Counted from the first letter of the stretch, positions 1-9,477 are shown. The stretch: DNA of 64,000 bases from an uncultured Mailhella sp. (GCF_963931295.1 NZ_OZ007001.1:3104614-3168613), one strand, 5' to 3'. Translations and numbers: made by a program. The notes: generated by a model not told the origin, from the letters alone.

Positions 1-1233
1 TTCGACATACACATCCACAATATTCTGTCCGAGAACGTCTATTCGGACAGCGTGCGGCTCAGTCAGGTGCTTCTGAATCTTCTTTCCAACGCCCTGAAGT
101 TCACGCCGCAGGGCGGCTCCATCCAGATAACGCTGTATCAGGAAGATTCGCCGCAGGGTGAATGGTTCGCGCGCACGCATATATTGGTGAAGGATACGGG
201 CATAGGCATGACGCCAGAGTTCCAGAAGAGGATTTTTGAATCCTTTGCCCGTGAAGACAATGCCCGCGTGCATAAGATTGAAGGCACGGGACTCGGCATG
301 TCCATCATGAAGTACATTGTGGATCAGATGCAGGGAACCATAGAGATTCACAGCGAAGTGGACAAGGGCACGGAATTCCACATCACGCTGGATATGAAGA
401 AAATCAACACGCAGAGTGAACAGATGCGTCTTCCCGACTGGAACGTGCTGATTGTGGACGACGATGCGGAATTGTGCCGGACGGCGGCCGGAGCCCTGAC
501 CGAAATGGGGACGACCGTGGAGTGGGCGCTGAGCGGCCGAGAGGCCGTCGTCATGGCCGAAGAGCGTCACCGTGAGGGGCGGGACTATCACGTGATTCTT
601 CTCGACTGGAAAATGCCGGAAATGGACGGCCCCGCCACGGCCCGCAGGCTGCGTGAGATTCTGGGCAGTCAGGTGCCGGTGCTGCTGGTGTCGTCCTACG
701 ACTGGAGCGAAATAGAGCAGGAGGCGCGTCGCGCGGGGATTTCCGGATTTATTCCCAAGCCGCTCTTCAAGTCCACGCTGTTCCAGGGGATGAAGCCGTT
801 CATGGACGTCGATGCAGGCCAGGTCGGCAGCGTGGATACGGGAATGGCGGATCTGGCCGGTCGGCGCATTCTGCTGGCGGAGGACAACGAACTGAACTGG
901 GAAGTCGCCAGCGCCATTCTGGAAGAGTTCGGCTTCCTTCTGGACTGGGCCGAAAACGGCCAGGTCTGCGTGGACATGTTCGGCAAGTCGGAGCCCGGCT
1001 ATTATGATCTGATTCTCATGGACGTCCGCATGCCGGTCATGAACGGATACGAGGCCACCAGAGCGATTCGGGCCATGGACAGGGCCGACGCCGACGTTCC
1101 CATCATCGCCATGACGGCCGACGCCTTTTCCGAAGACATTCATCAGTGTCTTGAAAGCGGCATGAACGCGCATGTGGCCAAGCCCCTGGACATCAAGGTG
1201 CTCATGCGGCTCATTCAGAAGTATATCCGGTAG
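1..1233 (+). CDS. Hybrid sensor histidine kinase, C-terminal part
   Basis: Partial gene; the reading frame is open from base 1, so the sensor and dimerisation domains lie outside the window. What remains is a HATPase domain (N box LLNLLSNALKF, G1 box DTGIGM, G2 box GTGLGMSI) followed by two receiver domains. Receiver 1 has the acidic pair VDDD, phospho-acceptor Asp in LLDWKMPEMDG and Lys in PKPL. Receiver 2 has AEDN, Asp in LMDVRMPVMNG and Lys in AKPL. Both receivers therefore look competent. Proteins of this kind autophosphorylate on a histidine and pass phosphate to their receivers and often to an HPt protein; no HPt domain is visible here. The input signal cannot be inferred. The gene is followed by a strong hairpin. 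Confidence 0.93.
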   Translation, partial: FDIHIHNILSENVYSDSVRLSQVLLNLLSNALKFTPQGGSIQITLYQEDSPQGEWFARTHILVKDTGIGMTPEFQKRIFESFAREDNARVHKIEGTGLGMSIMKYIVDQMQGTIEIHSEVDKGTEFHITLDMKKINTQSEQMRLPDWNVLIVDDDAELCRTAAGALTEMGTTVEWALSGREAVVMAEERHREGRDYHVILLDWKMPEMDGPATARRLREILGSQVPVLLVSSYDWSEIEQEARRAGISGFIPKPLFKSTLFQGMKPFMDVDAGQVGSVDTGMADLAGRRILLAEDNELNWEVASAILEEFGFLLDWAENGQVCVDMFGKSEPGYYDLILMDVRMPVMNGYEATRAIRAMDRADADVPIIAMTADAFSEDIHQCLESGMNAHVAKPLDIKVLMRLIQKYIR

Positions 1234-1256
1234 GAAGTTGCAGAGAGGCTGCCTCT

Positions 1257-1288
1257 CGCCTCCGGCGCGGAAGTTTGCGCCGGAGGCG
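1257..1288 (+). terminator. Strong hairpin after the histidine kinase gene
   Basis: A perfect 12-bp inverted repeat (CGCCTCCGGCGC / GCGCCGGAGGCG) with an 8-base loop starts 24 bases after the kinase stop codon. There is no good T-run after it, so it may act as an mRNA 3' stabiliser or a weak terminator. Confidence 0.5.
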
Positions 1289-1588
1289 TCGTTGCCGACG
1301 AGAGGCGACGCGGCAAGAAAAGCCGCTTTTGGAAAAAGGCAATGATTTCGTCATGTCTGCTTCATGCTGCCGTCATGATTTCTTTCTATGTTTGCCCCGT
1401 ACGCGATGTTTCCGCAGAAAAGATCCGCTGGAAACGTCCGGAGCAGTTTCCCGGGGAAACTGCCATGCATCCACCGAAGAGGATGCTGCGCAAGGGGCGT
1501 GCGACCGCTGTCAGTTGCAGTGCGAATGCGCCTTGAAGCGTGTAGGTTTTGAGCCGTGAAGAGCTCGGAGCTTTTAACGTAAACCGCT
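1289..1588. other. Intergenic stretch, no gene recognised
   Basis: About 300 bases between the kinase hairpin and the ribosome binding site of the phosphoesterase. A 64-codon frame from 1342 begins with a hydrophobic run but has no correctly spaced ribosome binding site and no recognisable family, so I do not call it. The promoter of the phosphoesterase presumably lies here, but I cannot place it with confidence. Confidence 0.4.
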
Positions 1589-1603
1589 CTCAAGGGGGCA
1601 TAC

Positions 1604-2782
1604 ATGACTGTTGTCGGAAACAGGATGGTTCGTTTTCGCGTTGTTGCAACGCTGCTGCTGGCTCTTGTGGTTTCTGCCGTATGGCATACGGGAGCCTATG
1701 CGGATGTTGTGCAGATTGTTTATACTTCCGATCAGCATTACGGCATTTCCCGCAAGGCTTTCCGGGGCAGGAAGCAGGTTCCCGCGACGGAGGTCAATGC
1801 GGCGCTTGTGGCTTCCATCAACAAGCTGCCCGGGCTGGTGCTGCCGCCGGACGGCGGCGTGATGGCCGGCAAGCCCGTCGAGTGGATAGACTACGTCATT
1901 TCCACCGGCGACATCGCCAACAGAATGGAAGGCTCCAGGGAAAAGGCTCCCATGACGGCAACGGAATGCTGGAACGTCTTCATGGAACAGTACGGCAAGG
2001 GGCTTGCCGTCAAGGACCGCAAGGGACAGCCCGCCGAGCTGCTCGCCGTGCCCGGCAACCACGATATGACCAATGCCGTGGGCTTTTTCCGCCCCATGTA
2101 TCCCGAGAAGGACAACGGCGCACTCCGCGCCATGCTGGAAAGATCCACGGGTAAAAAGGTGCCCGCCTCCTTTGATCCCTATGCGCAGCCTGTGGTGTTC
2201 AGCCGGGAAAAGGGCGGACTGCATCTTCTTCTCATGGGCATATGGCCGGACACCGCCAGCCGTGCCTGGATGGAAAAGGAATTGAAGAAGATGCCCGCAG
2301 GTCAGCCCGCGCTGCTCTTTACGCATATGCCTCCGAATCTTACCGCCAACCGCCTGACCAATCCCAACGGCGACCACGGCCTTTCCGCGAAGGACGGCTT
2401 TGAAAACCTGACGCCGGACGTGTCGAGCGTGCGCAGCGTCAAGGAACGTCCTCTCCGCGAACATCGTGAGCTGGCGGATTTTCTCAAGGCGCATTCGGCC
2501 ATTCGGGCGTATTTCCACGGGCATGAGAACTTCAACGAGTTTTATGACTGGCAGGGCCCGGATTACACGATTTCTCTGCCGACCTTCCGCGTGGATTCCC
2601 CGATGAAGGGCGACGTTTCCGCCGGAGATGAGACGGAGCTTTCCTTCCTGCTGATTTCCGCGGATACGGACACGGGAAAGATGACGGTTCGCGAAGTGCT
2701 GTGGAACACCAACGCATCCGATATGATGACCTGGGGTCAGACGCGCACGGTTTCCATCGCTGTGGATGAGGCAAAGAAGTAG
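1604..2782 (+). CDS. Secreted calcineurin-like metallophosphoesterase
   Basis: A 392-residue protein of the calcineurin-like metallophosphoesterase superfamily. An N-terminal signal peptide (hydrophobic residues about 11-27, cleavage site likely after Ala-Tyr-Ala at 31-33) indicates export to the periplasm. The metal-binding signature follows in order: SDQH near residue 44 (the D-x-H block), STGDIAN (GD block), VPGNHDMT (GNHD block), FTHMPP and YFHGHENF (GHxH-like block). These residues normally bind two metal ions and hydrolyse phosphoesters; the substrate is not evident. The start is chosen by an AAGGGGG ribosome binding site 5 bases before ATG. It is monocistronic, convergent with the zinc-ribbon gene and separated from it by a hairpin usable in both directions. 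Confidence 0.88.
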   Translation: MTVVGNRMVRFRVVATLLLALVVSAVWHTGAYADVVQIVYTSDQHYGISRKAFRGRKQVPATEVNAALVASINKLPGLVLPPDGGVMAGKPVEWIDYVISTGDIANRMEGSREKAPMTATECWNVFMEQYGKGLAVKDRKGQPAELLAVPGNHDMTNAVGFFRPMYPEKDNGALRAMLERSTGKKVPASFDPYAQPVVFSREKGGLHLLLMGIWPDTASRAWMEKELKKMPAGQPALLFTHMPPNLTANRLTNPNGDHGLSAKDGFENLTPDVSSVRSVKERPLREHRELADFLKAHSAIRAYFHGHENFNEFYDWQGPDYTISLPTFRVDSPMKGDVSAGDETELSFLLISADTDTGKMTVREVLWNTNASDMMTWGQTRTVSIAVDEAKK

Positions 2783-2993
2783 TCTTCCGATCAGGATCCG
2801 TTTTTTCAGGGCATGATCGTTCTATGCAGGCGATCATGTCCTTCGTGTTTAACGGTTTTTGGACCTTGTCCGCCGCTGCGCCTGTTCGGGAAGACGCCGA
2901 AAAACGAAGCGGATCTTGCCGGAAGGGAGCAGCGGCCGTTGATCCGCGGCAGTTTTCAGGGCGACGATGTTGGAAATCGGCGTCCGCATGTTG

Positions 2994-3034
2994 AAAAAGG
3001 AAATCTCCCTGTACGGATGGGGAGATTTCCTTTT
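2994..3034. terminator. Bidirectional terminator
   Basis: Long hairpin with arms AAAAGGAAATCTCCC and GGGAGATTTCCTTTT. T-rich ends lie on both strands, between the convergent phosphoesterase and zinc-ribbon genes. It is well placed to stop transcription from both sides. Confidence 0.8.
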
Positions 3035-3105
3035 CGGCGTTAATGGCGTTGTTGCAGGAAAGGGGGACAGTCTCGCGAAAGGCGAAGTCTGTTCTGCGAC
3101 GTTGA

Positions 3106-3354
3106 TCAGTCGGATGCAGAAGCCCGGGACATTTCATTGACGCGTTTTGCCAGCGCGCGTCCCCAGGGTCTGGAAATACAGTGGCTGCACAACTTGAGGC
3201 AGAGGCCGTTCCAGGCTTCTTCCGCCGCTTCCAGCGTGGATTCCTGCGGGCCGGACATGCCGCAGGTTCGACACCCGACGGAGTAGAACTTGCCCAGAAC
3301 GTCGATGATGCCGATGTCGGTTGATGCACAGTAGGGACAGGCGTGCTTGGTCAT
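3106..3354 (-). CDS. Small Lar-like zinc-ribbon protein
   Basis: An 82-residue protein with two Cys pairs (CPYC near residue 6 and CRTCG near residue 29), then GPQESTLEAAEEAWN. This layout (CPxC, about 20 residues, CxxCG, then an acidic helix ending in AWN) is typical of the restriction-alleviation Lar/zinc-ribbon family of phage and chromosomal small proteins. The start at 3354 (MTKHACPYC) is preferred over an ATG seven codons upstream because a GAGG lies 9 bases before it. The C-terminal half carries two more cysteines (LCSHC) that could hold another metal. Function in this organism is unknown. Confidence 0.65.
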   Translation of the reverse strand: MTKHACPYCASTDIGIIDVLGKFYSVGCRTCGMSGPQESTLEAAEEAWNGLCLKLCSHCISRPWGRALAKRVNEMSRASASD

Positions 3355-4190
3355 GCTGTGAATCCTCAAATACATGGTGGAAGGAAAAGAGAGCGCGATT
3401 ATATCTCAGAAAAGCGCGGTTGACGAGTGTAAAAAAAATCACGATTCACGCCGGAAAAAAGACTTGCTTCTGTTTTTTCTAAAAAAACTTACGGGAAAAT
3501 CAAAAGGTTGTTCCGATGGCAGAACTGACGGAAAAGAGCGGAACAACAGCGCGCCAATGTCTGCTTTACGCTGGGAAAAGCTGCTTTTGGAACATGTTTC
3601 GTGAGCATGAAAGCGGTTTCACATGACGGGAGAGCTCCGAAGAGAAGAGCACAGGGCGCAGACGCGGGGAGGAGCAGAGCAGTCTGCTCCTTGATAACGG
3701 TCCTGAGAAACGGAATGTTTCTGCAACAGACCGCGCAGGTTGGAACATGACGTGCGAAGGTAAAGGGAAAGCGTGCGTCATTTGTCGAGGGAGATTTTTC
3801 TGTGCCATAGCTGGGGAGGGCGCGTCTTCCGGCCGTGATGGCGGAGGCAAAAAAGGTCGAAGACATCGTGCCGAAAAGAAGTTTGTTCAGGAAAACGCTA
3901 GACTTCTCCAGAAGATGACACGGCATCCGGAGAAAAACGCCGGAGCGGCAGGAACAGGTCATATTCTGTCCATGCACCTGTGGACGGTCCTCGTCATCGC
4001 GCTGGTTCGGATGATTTTTTCTGCTATCATTCGCAGCGGAAACAGGAAAAAGGCAGGAATTGCGGAGGAAAAATTGCCGACGGCATGCCCGCGGAGCATT
4101 CGCACTCTTGCCGATGTCGTCGAAGACGGCACGACGGCGGCAGACGTCGCCCCGGAGGCCGCGAAAGGCGTCAACATCAATCATTGACCG
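3355..4190. other. Long intergenic region, no gene recognised
   Basis: About 830 bases with several open frames on both strands (for example 3489-4202 minus and 3747-4187 plus). None shows a recognisable domain, a plausible composition or a proper ribosome binding site. I see no RNA gene, repeat or mobile-element end. It may hold promoters for the divergently placed neighbours or a decayed gene. Confidence 0.4.
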
Positions 4191-4200
4191 AGGAGAGTTC

Positions 4201-5493
4201 ATGGATCGCTTTGTTTACATACACGGATTTAATAGCAGTGCGCGGAGTCTTTCCGGTCAGAAGCTGAGCGATCTGCTGAACGCAAAAGTGATCTGCCCCG
4301 AGTACGACTATGCCCGACCGTTTTCTGAATGCATGGCTTCCATTCGGCGTCAGATTGTCGAAGCTGTGGACGAAAACAACGACAGAATATGCGTCATGGG
4401 CTCTTCTCTCGGCGGTTTTTATGCCCTGCAGCTGAGACTGCCGTCCATCATGCACGTCGTGGCATGGAATCCCGTGGTGTTTCCTGCGTTGCAGCTTGCG
4501 CAGTTTCTCGGCCGCAATACGCGCTTCAGCGACGGGCAGGAATGGGAGTTTACCCGAAGCATAATGCTGAGCTACGCCCAGAGCCCCGATCCCCGTCCGT
4601 GGCGGAATGAAATGTGGTTTCGGGAAGAGCGTCGGGAGCGCGGCATGACGAATGACGCGTCCTGCGAGAGGATCGATCATGAGCGGGCGTTTTCGAGCTG
4701 CGCCGGAGAAAGAACGGCGATGTCGGCCGGAGCTTCGGTCCTGCAGGATGGGCCGGACGTGCCTCGCCGGGACATTTTCCTCGGCGACAGCGATGACGTG
4801 CTGGATGCCGATCTCACGCGCGCCTTCTGGCAGCACAGCGCCGTGCTTCACGATATTGTTTCCGGGCATCAGATTGTTGACTATTCGCATGCCGAAGCAT
4901 TGCTGAAGAAAGGCAAGCTGCTGAACGATTTTTCGGACTGGAAGGCGGGCGAAGAGTGGTGCGTGCCGTTTCTGAAGGGCGGAGCGTTCAGCATGGCCGC
5001 CTTTTTCGAGCCCGGGGAGGATATGGAAAACGTGTGCAGACTGCTCAGCGTGGCCGAGGCGGACTATCTGGAGTTGCACGGGGAGAAGAACGGGGCTCCG
5101 CGTGATTTCCTGGGCGTGTTTTTTTATCCGAGGCATGAGGCCAGAATGAAAAGGCTGATCGCCGGTCTGGTGAGACATGGCGGAAAGAAGCGCTATCTGC
5201 TGCTCCGGGCAGATGGGCGTGTCTTGCGGCATCAGGTGGCGTCGAATTATCTGATGGACTCCGAAGTTCACGCGCGTCCTTCGGAGCGGAACGTGGCGGC
5301 GTTTCTTCGGAACGCGTTTCCGGGCTGGCAGGGAAAGACGCTGGAATGGCGCGAGCGCAGGAAGACAAGTTCCTTTAATCAGGCCGTGGCGCGTTCTCAT
5401 TTTGCGGCGCTGTGGAGCAGGGAAGTCGATCCCGTGGAAGCGTTTGAACGCAGCGTTCATGCGGCGGATGGTCAGGAGGGGCGGAGGAATTAA
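4201..5493 (+). CDS. YqiA/YcfP-like alpha/beta hydrolase with a long C-terminal extension
   Basis: A 430-residue protein. Residues 1-95 match the small YqiA/UPF0227 esterase family: oxyanion-type HGFNSS near residue 8 and nucleophile elbow GSSLGGFYA near residue 65. The acid and histidine of the triad are probably in GDSDDVLD (about residue 200) and SGHQIVDYSHAE (about 220-235). Between these blocks is a large insert, and about 190 further residues of unknown type follow. Family members are usually about 190-200 residues, so this one is roughly twice as long. AGGAGA 4 bases before the ATG fixes the start. An upstream in-frame extension to 4060 is arginine-rich and not credible. A terminator follows. 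Confidence 0.72.
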   Translation: MDRFVYIHGFNSSARSLSGQKLSDLLNAKVICPEYDYARPFSECMASIRRQIVEAVDENNDRICVMGSSLGGFYALQLRLPSIMHVVAWNPVVFPALQLAQFLGRNTRFSDGQEWEFTRSIMLSYAQSPDPRPWRNEMWFREERRERGMTNDASCERIDHERAFSSCAGERTAMSAGASVLQDGPDVPRRDIFLGDSDDVLDADLTRAFWQHSAVLHDIVSGHQIVDYSHAEALLKKGKLLNDFSDWKAGEEWCVPFLKGGAFSMAAFFEPGEDMENVCRLLSVAEADYLELHGEKNGAPRDFLGVFFYPRHEARMKRLIAGLVRHGGKKRYLLLRADGRVLRHQVASNYLMDSEVHARPSERNVAAFLRNAFPGWQGKTLEWRERRKTSSFNQAVARSHFAALWSREVDPVEAFERSVHAADGQEGRRN

Positions 5494-5584
5494 TCTGAAA
5501 CTGCGTCGAAGATCCGTAACCATGCGTTGTTGCTCCGCCGAAGTGCAGGTCGGATACGACGGGGTGATGTCGTCTGCCTGGCGG

Positions 5585-5622
5585 ACTGTGCGCTCGGCAT
5601 GCGTCGGGAGCACAGTTTTTTT
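5585..5622 (+). terminator. Rho-independent terminator after the esterase gene
   Basis: ACTGTGC / GCACAGT stem with additional partial pairing inside, followed directly by seven T residues, about 90 bases after the esterase stop codon. Confidence 0.7.
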
Positions 5623-5841
5623 ACCGGCGCGGCGCGAAACGCTCAAAAAGCACGGTGTGCCGTCATACCCGTCAACAGGCAGGGGGGATTCTCGGTAGCA
5701 TCTCAAGTCGGTCTGGACTATCATGAGCAGGCATGCCGCAGTACTCATGCTTCGGCGCGCAGCGCGTATCGGAGTCCCCGGGGCGTTGTTGCTGCCCGCA
5801 GCATGATGGGCGGCGTCCGTTTTATGAGGAGAAACGCTGCC

Positions 5842-7668
5842 ATGGCCATGATGATTCCGCCCGGTCCGCCCGGGGACGCCACCCTCGGAGAAAAGCGGCT
5901 TTACCGTCTTTTTGAAAAACTTCCCGTGCTTTTTACTGCCTGGATCAATCCTTCTCTTGATGGAGTCACGGCCGATCTCATTCTTTATGCGCCGAAGAAC
6001 GGACTCATTGTCTTCGAGGTCAAGGATTGGACGCTGGATCAGGTGATTTCGGCGGACAGAAACGAGGTTCAGCTTCGTGTCGGCTGGGAGGTGGTGAAAA
6101 GGACCTGTCCTCTCGGCCAGACACGGATGTACCTGAACCGTCTGAAAGCCATGTTTCAGCGACCGGGAGAGAAGTTATTTCTGCTTCCGCTGCAGTGCGG
6201 CGTCGTGTTCCCAAACATGCGCCGAGCTGAATTTATGCATCGCCGGAGTCATGACGTGAGCATACAGGAGCTTGCCGACCCCGCAACCACGCTGTTCGGG
6301 GATGATCTTGACGCTCTGGAGCAGGCGCACGACAAAGGGGGCTTCTTTCAGCAGTTTCTTGACGTTCATTTTGCGCGGCCTTTTGCCTACGAGCACAGCG
6401 CCGGTCTTGTGCAGATCGTCAGGAAAAAACTGGGACAGAGCGTGATTGCAGCGCTTCCCGCCCGGGACTGGAAGCGGGAGGAAAAGACGCTTGTCGCACT
6501 TGACGAAGAACAGGAGCATCTGGCGCTTCAGCTGCCGGCTGGCCGACGTCTTCTTCGCGGTCCGGCGGGCAGCGGCAAGACGCTCGTTCTTGTCCGGAGG
6601 GCCGAGGAGCTTTTGAAAAAGGGCAAGGGCGGCCCCATACTGTTTTTATGCTATAATCATGCGTTCGCCGGGTATCTTCGCAGACTGCTTTCGGAAAAGG
6701 GTGTTCCTCTCGGCCCGGAAGGCGTGGACGTCGTGCCGGTGTTCGATCTCATGGCCCGCATGCTCGGCGGGCGTCTGGAGGAGAAGGCGCATTCCGAATA
6801 CTATGAGACGATAGCGGATCTGGTGGTGGAAGAACTGGAAGCCGGAAGAGCGCTTCCCGGATCGTGGAGCGCCGTTCTTGTGGACGAAGCTCAGGATTTT
6901 TCCGCAAAGATGGTGCAGTTCGTCAAGCTGCTGCTTCCGCAGGGGGCCTCGCTGCTGGCGGCCATGGATGCGGATCAGCATTTGTACGAGAACAGCGCTC
7001 CCGATGCCTGGCGTGATATTCCCGGTATAAAGACGTTCACGCTGAAAAAGCGATATCGTTCCACGCGTCAGATCATGGCCTTTGCCGCAGACTGGCTTGA
7101 TGCCGACGAGTACGTGTCCGACGAGACTCTCGGCGTTATGGAAGGAGAGATGCCGGAAGTCCGCCATGCTTCCGACAAGCAGGAGGCTGCCGCCTGGGCG
7201 GCCGCGGAACTGAGCGAGCGGCGACGGTCCGGTTTGTCTCAGGGGAATATGGCCGTGCTGTACGCCAAAACCGACGGCGATCTTCCGCAGCGGCTTTTGC
7301 GGGAGACGGCCCGGCTCGGCATGATGGCCGTATGGCCGGCGGAAGATACCAGAGCCAAGCGGCGCTATGACATCACGGTGGATTCCGTCACGATATCGAC
7401 CATTCACAGCATGAAGGGCATGGATTTTGCGCACGTGACGCTGATTTTGCCGCGCAGTCTGGCACAGGGGCGGGAAAAGTCGCTTTTGAAGGATATCCCG
7501 GCCCGGCGCGACGCGTGGGAAAAGAGAAGAAAACAGCCGGGACAGGACGATCCCAAGAGCTGGCTGTTTCGAGCGCTTGTGTATGTCGGCATGACCCGGG
7601 CGAGGCAAAGCCTGTCGGTCATCTGGTATGAGGATGGGGCGAAAACGGCGACTCCGGACCACCGATAG
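5842..7668 (+). CDS. NERD-domain UvrD-like superfamily I helicase
   Basis: A protein of about 608 residues. The N-terminal NERD nuclease-related domain (about 12-120) includes LILYAPKNGLIVFEVKDW, with the E-V-K of a PD-(D/E)xK-like fold. A superfamily I helicase follows: motif I GPAGSGKT, motif Ia FLCYNHAF, motif II LVDEAQDF, motif III region AAMDADQ, motif IV KKRYRSTRQI, motif V TIHSMKGMDF and motif VI YVGMTRARQ. Such proteins are thought to process DNA; the exact role is unknown. AGGAGA 9 bases before the ATG at 5842 decides the start; the ATGs at 5848 and 5851 are alternatives. The same frame stays open upstream to 5527, but that stretch resembles no protein and contains the previous gene's terminator. 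Confidence 0.86.
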   Translation: MAMMIPPGPPGDATLGEKRLYRLFEKLPVLFTAWINPSLDGVTADLILYAPKNGLIVFEVKDWTLDQVISADRNEVQLRVGWEVVKRTCPLGQTRMYLNRLKAMFQRPGEKLFLLPLQCGVVFPNMRRAEFMHRRSHDVSIQELADPATTLFGDDLDALEQAHDKGGFFQQFLDVHFARPFAYEHSAGLVQIVRKKLGQSVIAALPARDWKREEKTLVALDEEQEHLALQLPAGRRLLRGPAGSGKTLVLVRRAEELLKKGKGGPILFLCYNHAFAGYLRRLLSEKGVPLGPEGVDVVPVFDLMARMLGGRLEEKAHSEYYETIADLVVEELEAGRALPGSWSAVLVDEAQDFSAKMVQFVKLLLPQGASLLAAMDADQHLYENSAPDAWRDIPGIKTFTLKKRYRSTRQIMAFAADWLDADEYVSDETLGVMEGEMPEVRHASDKQEAAAWAAAELSERRRSGLSQGNMAVLYAKTDGDLPQRLLRETARLGMMAVWPAEDTRAKRRYDITVDSVTISTIHSMKGMDFAHVTLILPRSLAQGREKSLLKDIPARRDAWEKRRKQPGQDDPKSWLFRALVYVGMTRARQSLSVIWYEDGAKTATPDHR

Positions 7669-8200
7669 ATGTCCAGCCATTGGATGGTTGCCGCGATGCC
7701 GGGGGAGGCTCGGTTCGGTGGGGAGGCATAGGCATGCGCGATACTGCGGCAGGGCGCTGTGGGCAGCATGTTGCGGCCTCGACGTTTGCAGGGACGAAGG
7801 GTTCTTTCCCGGCAGGGGAGACCGACGTCAGGCGGCCTGACATGGAATATGGGGGGGGGGAGCGTTTCAGAAAAGCAGGGCCGTTACATGTATTGAAATG
7901 TCGTTACAGACCACGCCACTGCAAGAGAATGCGGCATCACTCGCGTCGTTTTGGCCTGTTCCGAGGGTATGGGAAAGAGGTCCGGAAGCTTGAATCTTAG
8001 TTTTTTATACGAGACAAATAATTAAAGTATTCCTTTAAGGATAACGAAGCATGTCGATGCCTGCCGGAGAGAAAAACAGCGGCCGGTCATTGTCTTTGAA
8101 AAAGTCCGGCAGAAATGCGGTTGAGCAGAACACGTTTTTGAGGCAGGGCGAAGGGACTTGCTTGACGAAAAATATTTTGATATCGAAATAAAAAACAGCG
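7669..8200. other. Intergenic region with a G10 tract
   Basis: About 540 bases without a credible gene. It holds an uninterrupted run of ten G at 7851-7860, about 350 bases upstream of the sulfatase-like gene. It also has an AT-rich patch near 8000-8040 that could contain that gene's promoter. No RNA gene is recognised. Confidence 0.45.
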
Positions 8201-8211
8201 CAGGAGCGATC

Positions 8212-9477
8212 ATGAAAAGTTATCCCGGTTTTTCCGTGTCCCCGTCGACGTCCCATACTCATCTGGAGAAGCGTCGCGTGGAACTGTCAAAGGGCGTATG
8301 GGCGTTTATCGGCTACAGTTCGTCGAATTTTGCGGCCATAGCATCGGAACACGGCTATATCATGGTGGATACGGGCGACAACGTGCCTCTGGTGCGTCAG
8401 GCTCGCAGGGAGATCGAAAGTCTGACGGCGGGACGTCTTCAGGGAATCGTGCTGACGCACAGTCACCTCGATCATCGATGCGGGGGCTCCGTGTTTCTCG
8501 AAGATGCGGGCGATGTGCCCATCTGGGGGCATTATGCCTTCGGCACGGAAGCGCGCGACGGCAAGGGGCTGGAAACGATACTTGGTCGGCGCACCCGTCG
8601 GCAGTTCGGCTTTGATATTCCGACGGCCATGTACACGCAAAACGCCATGCTTCCGCGTTTTGACGAAGAAGTTCCGGCCGTGCCGATTTCTCCCAACACT
8701 CCGGTGCAGGAAGGGCGCACGAAGCTTGACGTGGACGGAGTCACGCTGGAGCTGTACACGATTCCTACGGAGAGCGCAGACATGGTCGTGGTATGGCTGC
8801 CGGAACAGAAGGTGCTTTTCGGCGGCGACACGGCGTACGGCAGCTTTCCCAATCTTTATCCTTTGCGCGGCGGAGCTTATCGGGATGTGGAGCGTTGGGC
8901 GCGCGGCGTGCGCAGACTTATGGATTTCCCTGCGCAGGCTCTGCTGTGCGGGCACAATCTGGCGCTGTTTGGAGAGGAAATTTCTGATTTTCTGGAGCAT
9001 TATGCGCAGGCTTTGGAATACGTTCATGCAACGACCATTCGCGGCATGAATGAAGGCATGGGCGTTGATGAACTGGCAGCGACCATAGAGCTGCCTGAAG
9101 AGCTGCGGGACTATCCGTATTTGAAAGAATTTTATGGTGCCGTGCCGTGGGCGGTACGAGCTGTTTTTGCCGCCAAGGTCGGCTGGTTTGACGGCAATCC
9201 CACGCATGTGATTCCCCTGACGCCGCGCGAGGAGGCGGAAAGGATGGCGCGCCTGGCCGGAGGTGAGGAGAAGCTCATGATGGCGGCCCGCGCAGCGCTG
9301 GCAGAAGGGGACTGGCGTTGGGCCTGCCGACTTGCGGACTGTCTGCTGGCTCTTGGAGCGGGGCATGAAGTCGAGCTTCTCAAGGCTGATGCCCTGGAAG
9401 CTCTCAGTCATGACATTCTGCCCATTACCGGCATTAATTATCTTCTCACCTGTGCTCTTGAATTGAGAAAAAACTAA
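8212..9477 (+). CDS. Metallo-beta-lactamase-fold alkylsulfatase-like hydrolase
   Basis: A 421-residue protein related to type III (SdsA1/BDS1-like) alkylsulfatases. The MBL metal motif is THSHLDHRCGG (near residue 84). A later Asp lies in VLFGGDTAYG and a later His in LLCGHNLALFG. The family's dimerisation block is present near 320-345 (GWFDGNPTHVIPLTP). Classical members run to about 650 residues and end in an SCP2-like lipid-binding domain; this protein stops right after the dimerisation segment and so lacks it. Sulfate-ester cleavage would suit a sulfur-respiring gut bacterium, but the substrate is inferred from family only. AGGAG 6 bases before the ATG at 8212 decides the start over an upstream in-frame codon at 8158. 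No export signal is seen. Confidence 0.78.
   Translation: MKSYPGFSVSPSTSHTHLEKRRVELSKGVWAFIGYSSSNFAAIASEHGYIMVDTGDNVPLVRQARREIESLTAGRLQGIVLTHSHLDHRCGGSVFLEDAGDVPIWGHYAFGTEARDGKGLETILGRRTRRQFGFDIPTAMYTQNAMLPRFDEEVPAVPISPNTPVQEGRTKLDVDGVTLELYTIPTESADMVVVWLPEQKVLFGGDTAYGSFPNLYPLRGGAYRDVERWARGVRRLMDFPAQALLCGHNLALFGEEISDFLEHYAQALEYVHATTIRGMNEGMGVDELAATIELPEELRDYPYLKEFYGAVPWAVRAVFAAKVGWFDGNPTHVIPLTPREEAERMARLAGGEEKLMMAARAALAEGDWRWACRLADCLLALGAGHEVELLKADALEALSHDILPITGINYLLTCALELRKN

Noticed and set aside
1342..1536. 64-codon frame with a hydrophobic start
   Set aside because: AAGG is only two bases from the ATG, the rest is rich in Arg/Pro/Ser, and no homologous pattern is seen.
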